The position numbers and the translations under genes were made by a program. A DNA stretch of 14,533 nt, taken from contig CAZCCL010000064.1 of assembly GCA_964497095.1 (NCBI GenBank), positions 1-14,533 of the forward strand, given 5' to 3'. Positions 6,652-13,470 of the stretch are shown one piece after another. Numbering within the stretch: the stretch's first letter is position 1; every line of letters begins with the position of its first letter. The notes below the pieces were generated by a model. That model worked only from the letters and a program-made list of their open reading frames with translations, was not told the DNA's origin and ran no database searches. Source of the stretch: CAVPLM01 sp964497095 (GTDB lineage Bacteria > Actinomycetota > Thermoleophilia > RBG-16-64-13).

Positions 6652-8264
6652 GCTCTGATCACCTCCAGGCATTCCCCAAGAATAGCGGGAGACACGTCCA
6701 TCCCCCACACCGGGTCGCCGATCGCCCGCAGCCCCACGAAGCCGGTGGAACCGGCTACCACCTTCTTATCGCGAGAGACGGCCTTGAGCACGCCTGCGAC
6801 ATCCGCTGAGGGCAGGGCCGGGGGAAGAGCGAATCTGGCCATCAAAGCCCGGGTCCGTTCTCGAACCGAGCGATCGAGCCCCAGCAACCTCTCGCTCACC
6901 GCCAGTGATACCAGAGTGCCTAGGGCCACTGCCCTTCCATGGCTGAGCACCCCGTAGCCCTCTGTCAATTCCAGTGCGTGCGCGATCGTGTGTCCTAGAT
7001 TGAGCACGGCTCGACGGCCCCTGTCGAGCTCATCTTCCTCCACCACTCGGGTCTTGTAGCCGACGCAGGTCTTGACCAGCCCGCTCATCACCAGCGGGTC
7101 ACGGGTCAGGATGGCGTCCGCCCTCCCTTCCAGTCGAGCGAAGAACGATTCGGAGTGGAGCAGTCCGTACTTGATCACTTCCCCCAAGCCGCTCTTGTAC
7201 TCGTGATCAGGTAGGGTGCGGAGTGTGGCCGGGTCTATCAGGACGATGTCCGGCTGGTAGAAGGTACCGGCCAAGTTCTTACCTGCGTTCAGGTTGATGG
7301 CGGTCTTTCCCCCTACGCTCGAATCGACCTGAGCGAGCAGAGTGGTGGGGATCTGCCATAGGGAGACCCCCCTGTGATAGGTGGAAGCCGAGAAGCCGAC
7401 GATGTCGCCAACGACGCCGCCCCCTAGGGCTGCGACCGTGTCGTCGCGACGGGCGCCGTGCTCGGCCAGCCAGTCCCAGCACCGCTCCAGAGAACGGACG
7501 CTCTTGTTTGCTTCGCCGGAGGGCAAGACCAGCGGATCGGGCCCGAAAGAAGCTGCCGCCACGAGGGAGAGGACTTGATCGCCCCACAACCGCATGACGT
7601 TCTCGTCGGTGAAGAGGAACAGCCGCGACCCTTTCTGCGAGAGGACGGCGGCAAGTCGCTCCAGGCACGAAAGCGCGCCCCTACCTCCCATGATGAGGGA
7701 GGGCCTGCCTGTGGACACGGTTCGGCGCCCCCACATCCCGCCGCGCTGCGTCCCCGCGATGCGGACGGTCTCGACGATGTCCCCTGCCAACTCCTCCACC
7801 GTTCTATCGCCCACCGGGACGACCCAATCCGCCACGTCCTCGTATCGGGCCCTCCGCCTCGCCAGCAGGTTCTCGAACTCGCGCCGGTCGCGTGCCAGGG
7901 GCCGCCCGTTACCTTCCGCCCGCGACCAGGCATCGGCTGCAGAAGTCTCGAGGTAGGCCACCTCCCCTCGACCGCGAAGCAGGGTCGCTGCTTCATCGTT
8001 CTCCAGGGTGCCTCCTCCGAGAGCCAAGACCAGCCCACATTCTCCGGTTCCTGCCGACAGAAGGGCCGCGAGCACCTGGCACTCACGGGCCCTGAAGGCC
8101 GCCTCGCCTTTGGAGGCAAAGAAATCTTCGACGGCGATGCCGTCCGCTTTGACGATCTCGGCATCCAGGTCGAGGAAACGCCACCCCAGGAGGTCTGCGA
8201 CTCTCCGGCCCACCGACGTCTTGCCGCTGCCCATGAAGCCGGTCAGCGCTAAGAACGGTGCCAC
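6648..8264 (-). CDS. aroKB: Bifunctional shikimate kinase / 3-dehydroquinate synthase (AroK-AroB fusion)
   Basis: One 538-residue reading frame holds two shikimate-pathway enzymes. Residues 1 to about 168 are shikimate kinase: Walker A GFMGSGKT (9-16), the shikimate-binding LDLDAEI with Asp32/Asp34, FRARE (58-62 region), ALGGG (81-85), and lid residue Arg121 in GRPLAR. After a short linker (about 170-187), residues about 188-538 are 3-dehydroquinate synthase: GGGVVGDIVGF (281-291), the NAD/substrate region VDSSVGGKTAINLNAGKN (313-330), and zinc ligands Glu362 (GLGEVIKYG), His425 (NLGHTIAHAL) and His442 (LSHGRAVALG). No stop or frameshift separates them. The GTG start at 8264 overlaps aroC by 16 bases and has AGGAG 8 bases ahead. 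Fused AroKB is known from Thermotoga and some other bacteria, so this is rare rather than new. Confidence 0.95.
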   Translation of the reverse strand: MAPFLALTGFMGSGKTSVGRRVADLLGWRFLDLDAEIVKADGIAVEDFFASKGEAAFRARECQVLAALLSAGTGECGLVLALGGGTLENDEAATLLRGRGEVAYLETSAADAWSRAEGNGRPLARDRREFENLLARRRARYEDVADWVVPVGDRTVEELAGDIVETVRIAGTQRGGMWGRRTVSTGRPSLIMGGRGALSCLERLAAVLSQKGSRLFLFTDENVMRLWGDQVLSLVAAASFGPDPLVLPSGEANKSVRSLERCWDWLAEHGARRDDTVAALGGGVVGDIVGFSASTYHRGVSLWQIPTTLLAQVDSSVGGKTAINLNAGKNLAGTFYQPDIVLIDPATLRTLPDHEYKSGLGEVIKYGLLHSESFFARLEGRADAILTRDPLVMSGLVKTCVGYKTRVVEEDELDRGRRAVLNLGHTIAHALELTEGYGVLSHGRAVALGTLVSLAVSERLLGLDRSVRERTRALMARFALPPALPSADVAGVLKAVSRDKKVVAGSTGFVGLRAIGDPVWGMDVSPAILGECLEVIRA

Positions 8265-9460
8265 AATCCTCGCTCCTCGAGTGTCTCTTCGTAGGCTTGA
8301 AGAGCCGCCTGCAACTGTGTGAGGCTATCGCCCCCGAACTTCTCCAGATAGGCCTGGGCGAGGATCAGGGCCACCGTAGCCTCCCCGACCACTCGGGCCG
8401 CCGGTACAGCGGCCACATCGCTCCGTTCCACGTGGGCCTCAGCGACGCTACGGGTCTGGGTATCGACCGACGGGAGAGGCGTGGTGAGCGTGGAGATGGG
8501 CTTCATCGCGGCCCGTAGCACCACCGGCATACCAGTGGTCATGCCTCCCTCGATCCCGCCTGCCCGGTTTGTGTCCCTGCCGACCCAACTTGTGCCGGCT
8601 TGGTCCCGTATGACGATGGCGTCGTGGACCGACGAGCCGGGACGGCCTGCGTTCAGGTAGCCTTCCCCGATCTCCACGGCTTTGATGGCGGGGATGCTCC
8701 CGAGCGCGCCCAGAAGCCTACCGTCCAGACGATCCCCCGGGCGGGCGTAGCCCCCCAGGCCGGGACACGGTCCCCAAGACCAGATCTCGAACACCCCGCC
8801 CAACGTGTCCCCGTTCGCCCGCGCTCGGTCGATCGCCCCGCACATGTCGGTGGAGACCTTCGGGTCATCGCATCCCACCGGGGAGTCATCGACCGCGTTC
8901 CAGTCGATCGAGTCGGGTCGAGCGAGATCGGCACTCCCGGGTACGCCGACCGGTCCGATACTGAGGACCCGCCCGCGCACCGTGACGCCCAACTCACTTA
9001 GAAGACGCTTGCAGATGGCGCCGCCGGCCACCCGCCCGACCGTTTCCCGGGCGCTGGCGCGCTCCAGGACGTCCCTTATGTCTTCGTGCCCGTATTTGGC
9101 CAGACCGCCCAAGTCTGCATGCCCGGGACGGGGGATGGTGACGCGCGCCTGGTCGCCACCCCCCTCATCCGGTGTCGGATCCGGAGACATCAGACCCATC
9201 CAGTTCGCATGGTCCCGGTTCTCGACGACCACACAGACTGGGGTGCCGAGGGTGCGGCCCTTGCGGACGCCCGCGAGAAAGCGGCAGCGGTCGGTCTCGA
9301 TCGACATACGGGGTCCTCGGCCGTACCCCTGCTGTCTGCGGGCGAGTTCGACATCGATATCCGCCCGGGTGAGAGTCAGTCCAGCCGGTACGCCCTCGAG
9401 TATGCATACCTCGGCAGGCCCATGCGACTCGCCCGCTGTGGTCAGACGGAGGGTGCTCAC
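8249..9460 (-). CDS. aroC: Chorismate synthase
   Basis: AroC converts EPSP to chorismate with reduced FMN, the last step of the shikimate pathway. The 403-residue protein carries LTTAGESHGPAEV (6-18) with the catalytic-region His13, RRQQGYGRGPRM (41-52), the second catalytic His114 in PRPGHADLGGLAKYG, RASARETVGRVAGGA (134-148), and GGIEGGMTTGMPVVLRAA near the C-terminus, all diagnostic. Length is slightly above the 350-390 common in the family, as in other actinobacterial AroC. The start is GTG at 9460 with AAGGAAGG a few bases upstream, which sets it firmly. It follows the pilus lipoprotein by 79 bases that include a strong hairpin, so it may be the first gene of a separately controlled aro unit or be reached by read-through from the pil genes. 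Confidence 0.97.
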   Translation of the reverse strand: MSTLRLTTAGESHGPAEVCILEGVPAGLTLTRADIDVELARRQQGYGRGPRMSIETDRCRFLAGVRKGRTLGTPVCVVVENRDHANWMGLMSPDPTPDEGGGDQARVTIPRPGHADLGGLAKYGHEDIRDVLERASARETVGRVAGGAICKRLLSELGVTVRGRVLSIGPVGVPGSADLARPDSIDWNAVDDSPVGCDDPKVSTDMCGAIDRARANGDTLGGVFEIWSWGPCPGLGGYARPGDRLDGRLLGALGSIPAIKAVEIGEGYLNAGRPGSSVHDAIVIRDQAGTSWVGRDTNRAGGIEGGMTTGMPVVLRAAMKPISTLTTPLPSVDTQTRSVAEAHVERSDVAAVPAARVVGEATVALILAQAYLEKFGGDSLTQLQAALQAYEETLEERGLWHRS

Positions 9461-9477
9461 ATCCCCTTCCTTAAGGT

Positions 9478-9500
9478 AACGGCGCCCGTCGGCGCCGGTT
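9478..9500 (-). promoter_or_regulatory. GC-rich hairpin in the aroC leader
   Basis: On the minus strand AACCGGCGCC and GGCGCCGTT flank a GACG loop: nine base pairs with one bulged C. It lies between the lipoprotein stop (9540) and the aroC ribosome binding site (about 9463-9471). There is no T-run after it, so it is not a typical intrinsic terminator; a partial terminator, an mRNA-processing site or a leader structure are all possible. The stem is seen directly; its function is inferred. Confidence 0.4.
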
Positions 9501-9539
9501 CCAGGTTACAGACCAGGATGATCGGTCCCGGCAGCAGTG

Positions 9540-10169
9540 CTACTCGTAGACCACCTGTCCGACGGTGAGGACGCGTGTCTCGCTTCCATGCAGGAGGGTC
9601 ACGACCTTGCTGGTGCTGTTGATATCCAGCACCTGGATCTGGCCCCAACTGGAGGAGACCACGTCACCTTCACGCTTATCCTTGTAGATGCTGTTGTCCA
9701 CCTGGAAGGTTACAGCATCAGCGTTACCGACTACACCCACCGCGAGGATCTTGAGGAAGTGAGCGTGAGGCGCGGTCGTGGTGGTGGAGATGGGCTTCGT
9801 AGTAGTCGTCGTCCCGGAGGGCTTGGTAGTGGTGGTGTACCGCGTCGTGGTCGTGTAGCGGGTCGTGCTGGTCGAGCTCGAGCCTGAAGACGTGGTGGTA
9901 GTCGTCGTGCTGGTCTCGGTGCTCGGGGGAACAGCCTGCTGAATGAAAGGGTCCTTGCTGCTGAAGGTGGAGAAAGCCTCGGCACCGAGCGCGAACACGG
10001 CGACACTCGTCGTGGCCGGGGAGGCCGTCTGCGCGCTGTTCTGCGAGGTCACCGCACTGCTGGCGGTGGCCGTCTCGTCGTCCCCGCCGAAGCAGCCTGC
10101 GACCGCCGTGCTCAAGGCCAGCATCATTAGGACCGCGACGATGACCGACTGATGAAGCTTGGGCTTCAA
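9540..10169 (-). CDS. Thr-rich lipoprotein, PilP-like type IV pilus component
   Basis: Probable pilus-associated lipoprotein directly after pilO. From the TTG at 10169 (AGGGAGG about 5 bases ahead; a GTG at 10172 is also possible) the 209-residue chain begins with a lipoprotein signal: basic MKPKLHQ, hydrophobic VIVAVLMMLALSTA and lipobox VAGC with Cys26 as the acylated residue. Then come an Ala/Ser/Thr-rich stretch, a KDPF motif (72-75), which recalls the conserved RDPF of PilP, a Thr-rich linker (about 84-133) with RYTTTT repeated in tandem, and a C-terminal domain of short strands (about 138-209) ending in SETRVLTVGQVVYE, similar in plan to the small beta domain of PilP/GspC. It would be anchored outside the cell membrane and could partner PilO and PilN. 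PilP is an analogy from order, anchor and motif, not a proven homology. It could instead be an actinobacterial pilus protein with no proteobacterial counterpart. Confidence 0.7.
   Translation of the reverse strand: MKPKLHQSVIVAVLMMLALSTAVAGCFGGDDETATASSAVTSQNSAQTASPATTSVAVFALGAEAFSTFSSKDPFIQQAVPPSTETSTTTTTTSSGSSSTSTTRYTTTTRYTTTTKPSGTTTTTKPISTTTTAPHAHFLKILAVGVVGNADAVTFQVDNSIYKDKREGDVVSSSWGQIQVLDINSTSKVVTLLHGSETRVLTVGQVVYE
9771..9920 (-). repeat. Thr-rich low-complexity linker with tandem RYTTTT repeat
   Basis: Within the lipoprotein gene, residues about 84-133 are dominated by Thr with some Ser, Gly, Lys and Pro. Codons for RYTTTT occur twice back to back at 9825-9860, and Thr runs of three to six recur on both sides. 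At base level this is a run of ACC/ACG/ACT triplets, prone to slippage and length change. It is in frame and uninterrupted. Confidence 0.8.
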
Positions 10170-10179
10170 CACACCCTCC

Positions 10180-10845
10180 CTACAGACTACCGGAACCGGT
10201 CGTGGTCGTTGTCTCACCGGTATCGGACGGAGCGGAGCCCGTCGACGGCGTCTGCGCGCCGGCCGCCCCCGCCCCCGCCATCTGGAACGCATACATGGTC
10301 ATGTTCACCGCCAGTTCAGGGCTCACCGATACACCCGACCCGGACACCTCCGATTCGGGCGCCAGTTGGAGATCGAGGTTCTTGACCGCAAGCAATCGTC
10401 CTGGTCCCGCCACCATTTGTTCCGCGCGGTAGACGAAGTCGCTGAGATCGAAATAGGTCCCTGTGAACTCGAGTTCGAGCGGCACGATATCGAAGTCTCC
10501 CGACTGCACCGGATCGCCGGGCGTCACGGCGATGAAGTCGATCCCCGACTGGTCGGCCAGGTCCTGGATCTGCAGGAGCAGGCTGGGGATCTGTTCCGCC
10601 TCGGGTACCATTTTCGCCAACTCCAGCAACCTGCCGCGGTTCTTCGCGCCCTCTTCGCGGGTGGCCTCCGCTTGAGCCAACTGCGCTTGGGCAGCGGCGA
10701 GGGAGGTGCGCTCATCCTCGATGGTCGTCTCCACGGCGGCTATGTCCGAGCGCAAGGGGTTGAGCAGGAAGAACCAGGCCAAGACCACGATAATCAGCAA
10801 GACCACGCCGACGATTATGAGGCGAAGCATGCGACTCATGCTCAT
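10180..10845 (-). CDS. pilO: Type IV pilus inner-membrane component PilO
   Basis: PilO forms a dimer with PilN and links PilM to the rest of the pilus machine in the cell membrane. The 221-residue protein has a short cytosolic start, one membrane segment (about 9-28, LIIVGVVLLIIVVLAWFFLL), an Ala/Glu/Gln/Arg coiled coil (about 33-80, with VETTIEDERTSLAAAQAQLA), and the ferredoxin-like PilO domain (about 82-190), including IPSLLLQIQDLADQSGIDF and LELEFTGTYFDLSDFVYRAEQM, both typical. A Ser/Gly/Thr-rich tail (about 191-221) is unusual for PilO. The ATG overlaps the pilN stop as ATGA; a second Met at residue 3 is an alternative. The lipoprotein starts about 10 bases after its stop. Confidence 0.93.
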   Translation of the reverse strand: MSMSRMLRLIIVGVVLLIIVVLAWFFLLNPLRSDIAAVETTIEDERTSLAAAQAQLAQAEATREEGAKNRGRLLELAKMVPEAEQIPSLLLQIQDLADQSGIDFIAVTPGDPVQSGDFDIVPLELEFTGTYFDLSDFVYRAEQMVAGPGRLLAVKNLDLQLAPESEVSGSGVSVSPELAVNMTMYAFQMAGAGAAGAQTPSTGSAPSDTGETTTTTGSGSL

Positions 10846-11498
10846 TCCACCTCCACCTGACTGATGGGCAGCGGCGTGTCGGTCTTCTGCGGTGCGTCTA
10901 TGACGGCCCCGATGGAGAAGCCCTTCACCTCGATCTCAGGGTCTGTGTTCCCTCGAGGCAAACCGGCCGACACGAGATTGACTTCCGAAAGGGATGGTAC
11001 CAACTGGAGCCGCACAAGCACCTGAGCGATCTCCTGGAAGCTGTAGGTATCGCCTTCGATGGTCACTTGGTTGTCGCCGGTCGCAGTGGATCCGCCCCCT
11101 CCAGTGGCCGAGTCAGGAGGCAGGGGATCCAAGGTCGTGAGCGCAACACTTTGGAACCAAGCGTCCTCAGGCACCACCAGGCTGATCCCGTCCAGGATGT
11201 CCGAGACCAGGGTACGGCTGGCATAGATGCCCTGTACGACCTCTTCGGCGTCGACCCGCTCGCGCTGGATGTCCCCGTACTGGCGAAGGTCGGCCAATTG
11301 TGCCTGGAGAGCAGCGGTCTGTTGCTGAAGGTCGGCAAGCTCTTGCTTGCGGTCGGTCAGAGTACCGTTGAGGAGGTAGTAACCGAAGCCGATGGCGAAG
11401 ATAACAACGATGGCGACGCCGATCAGTATCAGCAGGCCGAAATCAGTGGTGGTTCTCGACCTCTCTGAAGGGGGGATAAGGTTCAATCGGCGGGCCAT
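10842..11498 (-). CDS. pilN: Type IV pilus assembly protein PilN
   Basis: PilN spans the membrane once: its cytosolic N-terminus docks in PilM and its outer part pairs with PilO. The 218-residue protein starts with MARRLNLIPPSER, whose NLIPP is the conserved PilM-binding segment. A membrane helix follows (about 19-43, FGLLILIGVAIVVIFAIGFG), then a coiled coil (about 50-80, DRKQELADLQQQTAALQAQ), then the PilN domain with YASRTLVSDILDGISLVVPEDAWFQSV in pieces. A Gly/Ser/Thr insert (TGGGGSTATGDN, 132-143) interrupts the outer domain. The ATG at 11498 is a single base after the pilM stop; GAG(A)C-rich sequence before it lies in pilM. Identity is secure from the motif, topology and order. Confidence 0.94.
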   Translation of the reverse strand: MARRLNLIPPSERSRTTTDFGLLILIGVAIVVIFAIGFGYYLLNGTLTDRKQELADLQQQTAALQAQLADLRQYGDIQRERVDAEEVVQGIYASRTLVSDILDGISLVVPEDAWFQSVALTTLDPLPPDSATGGGGSTATGDNQVTIEGDTYSFQEIAQVLVRLQLVPSLSEVNLVSAGLPRGNTDPEIEVKGFSIGAVIDAPQKTDTPLPISQVEVE

Positions 11499-11499
11499 G

Positions 11500-12609
11500 T
11501 CATTCGTCTCCGGCTAGGGCGAGGCCGATCGGGACCGCTAGGGCGGGCGCCATGAAGGCCAGGCTGGCATCAGGGACGTCCGAAGCGTTCTGGGCGATGT
11601 GTACGAGGGGGTTGCCTAGGGTGACCGGCAGTCCCAAGGCTTCGCTGAGGTGCGCGTCCAAGTTCTTGACGAGGGCTCCTCGTCCGCTCAGTATGAGCTC
11701 CGTGACTCTCGGCGCATTCTCCTGGCCCTGGTAGTAGTCGAACGACCTACGGATCTCGTCGCTCAACTCCGAGGCCTCTTGGGTCAGTTGCCTGTGGGTG
11801 TCCGAGACCACGTCTTCCGGGTAGTACTCGGCGTCGGCCGGCAGCGGCCCCGACAGGCCCAGACGCTGGACCATGGTCTGGGCGTCGGCGTAAGGAATGC
11901 CTCGCTGCTCGCTGAGAGCCCTCGGGAACTGATCGCTGGAGAAGTTGATAATGCGCGTGAATTTCAGGCTCCCATCCACGGCGACCACCAGCGTGGACAC
12001 AGACGACGAGATGTCCGCGATCCCCCGGCATGTCCCTCCGTCCGGGGTGTCTCCGAGGAAGGAGGTGGGCGGAAGGAGGGCGCGCGTCAGAGCCAGACTC
12101 GAGACGTCGATGCCCGCGACCTTCAGGCCGGCTTGTCTCAGGGCACTGAGGAGCGTGCCGATCATCGTCCTCTGAGCGGCCACCAGAAGCACTTCTTGGC
12201 GACTGCTTCCGTCCGGGTTCACCCGCTTCCCGACCACTTGGAAATCGAGGACGACCTCGTCCACCGGGATAGGAATGTAGTCCTGGGCCTGGAACTCGAT
12301 GGCACCGCGCAGTTCCTCCTCGGTCATCTCCGGCATGTCGATGTTGCGGACGATGACCTTCTGGTTGCTTACGCCCACTTGGACGGAGCGACCGCGCAGC
12401 TTGTGCTGGTTGACCAGGGTCTTGAGCTCACGGGCGAAGAGGTCGCCGTCTACTATCTCCCCGTCCACCACCAATCCCTCGGGCAGCGGCCAGTCGAAGA
12501 GTTGGCGCAACTTGAGGCTGCCGGGATCTCCGGACAGGTGCAGTGCGACGATGTTGGACCCTCCGACATCGAGGACCCATTGTCCTGACTGACGAAAGCC
12601 TAGAGCCAT
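11500..12609 (-). CDS. pilM: Type IV pilus assembly protein PilM
   Basis: PilM is a cytosolic actin/FtsA-fold protein that binds PilN and passes signals between the pilus motors and the membrane complex. The 369-residue protein shows WVLDVGGSNIVALHL (11-25; the first phosphate motif), VIVRNIDMPEMTEEELRGAI (85-104), the family hallmark FQAQDYIPIPVDEVVLDFQVV (106-126 in part), ADISSSVSTLVV (198-209; second phosphate motif) and ELILSGRGALVKNL (304-317; adenosine motif). The last two depart from the usual DIG.. and SGGGA. The ATG at 12609 has GAGGTGA 4-5 bases ahead. It opens the tight pilM-pilN-pilO-lipoprotein series, after a 108-base gap that could hold the promoter. Confidence 0.95.
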   Translation of the reverse strand: MALGFRQSGQWVLDVGGSNIVALHLSGDPGSLKLRQLFDWPLPEGLVVDGEIVDGDLFARELKTLVNQHKLRGRSVQVGVSNQKVIVRNIDMPEMTEEELRGAIEFQAQDYIPIPVDEVVLDFQVVGKRVNPDGSSRQEVLLVAAQRTMIGTLLSALRQAGLKVAGIDVSSLALTRALLPPTSFLGDTPDGGTCRGIADISSSVSTLVVAVDGSLKFTRIINFSSDQFPRALSEQRGIPYADAQTMVQRLGLSGPLPADAEYYPEDVVSDTHRQLTQEASELSDEIRRSFDYYQGQENAPRVTELILSGRGALVKNLDAHLSEALGLPVTLGNPLVHIAQNASDVPDASLAFMAPALAVPIGLALAGDE

Positions 12610-12717
12610 CGACTCACCTCGACCCCGCGCTCAGATTCACCTTCGTTCCCCTGTACATTTTAGACTCTATCACGCCTACCAACACGAGCAATCACCTTTT
12701 GTATATTGTCGGTCGGT
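12610..12717 (-). promoter_or_regulatory. AT-richer leader before pilM, possible promoter
   Basis: This 108-base gap between pilD and pilM is clearly richer in A and T than its surroundings. On the minus strand TAAAAT (12657-12662) could be a -10 box, but the hexamer 17 bases upstream (GTGTTG) is a poor -35. A purine-rich ribosome binding site GAGGTGA sits at the pilM end. No terminator-like hairpin with a T-run was seen. A promoter here is plausible from position but weakly supported. Confidence 0.25.
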
Positions 12718-13470
12718 TCAATTGTAGACTCTCAAGTACGAATTCAGTAAGGTCTCGCCGACTAGCGCAGCGAGTATCGCTCCCATAGCCAGATATGGAC
12801 CGAACGGTATCTTTTCTTTTCGCGAGCGCTTCTGCACTAACAGCATAAAAACACCCACCAAACTGCCAAACAGAAACGCTGCGAAGAGGGCGACCATCAC
12901 GTAGGCTCCCAGGACCGCGCCCATGAAGAGAGCCAGCTTGATGTCCCCGGGCCCCATCCCTCCCGGCCATATGAGCGCGAGGATGAACAGAAAACCGGCT
13001 GCGCCCAGACTGCCGGCGACGTAGACCCACCACCGCTGCGGGTGCAGGGTTATCGAGGCTACCAGTCCCAGCACCGCCCCAGGAAGGACGATCCTGTTGG
13101 GAATGATCATGTGGTCGTAGTCGATGAAGGCGACGGCCACCATGGCCGCTATGAACGCCCACGATACCAGCAGTGGCCACTCCAGGCCGAAACGCCAGAA
13201 AGCGAGTGCGAATGCGACCCCTGTGATCGCCTCCACCAAGGGATACCGCGCCGATATGGCCGAGCCACAGTCTCGACACCGGCCCCGCAGTACCAGCCAG
13301 CTTACGATGGGGATATTGTCGTAGAAACGAATGGCATGTCCGCAGCGCGGGCAGTGGGAACCGGGTCGCACGAGCGACTCGTGGCGCGGCAGACGATATA
13401 TGACCACGTTCAAGAAGCTGCCTAGGGCCAGTCCCAGCACCAGTGCGACTGCATAGAAGTAGTACTGCAA
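12718..13470 (-). CDS. pilD: Type IV prepilin peptidase / N-methyltransferase (PilD family)
   Basis: Membrane enzyme that cuts the leader of type IV prepilins and methylates the new N-terminus. With the TTG start at 13470 it has 250 residues, a normal length, and starts in the first membrane helix (YFYAVALVLGLALGSFLNVVIY). The N-terminal domain has the zinc tetrad Cys40, Cys43 (CPRCG), Cys65 and Cys68 (CRDCG) that marks bifunctional enzymes. The catalytic aspartates are in FIDYDHMIIPNR (Asp117 or Asp119) and GPGDIKLA (Asp176). Further membrane helices fill the rest. I chose TTG because GGGAGGG lies 9 bases upstream and because the longer version from 13560 adds 30 hydrophilic residues before the first helix. 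Its C-terminal third is AT-richer than neighbouring genes. It processes pilins encoded elsewhere. Confidence 0.94.
   Translation of the reverse strand: MQYYFYAVALVLGLALGSFLNVVIYRLPRHESLVRPGSHCPRCGHAIRFYDNIPIVSWLVLRGRCRDCGSAISARYPLVEAITGVAFALAFWRFGLEWPLLVSWAFIAAMVAVAFIDYDHMIIPNRIVLPGAVLGLVASITLHPQRWWVYVAGSLGAAGFLFILALIWPGGMGPGDIKLALFMGAVLGAYVMVALFAAFLFGSLVGVFMLLVQKRSRKEKIPFGPYLAMGAILAALVGETLLNSYLRVYN

Noticed and set aside
11650..12588. Plus-strand frame of 312 codons opposite pilM
   Set aside because: Fully antisense to pilM, whose motifs are clear; no ribosome binding site or family features.
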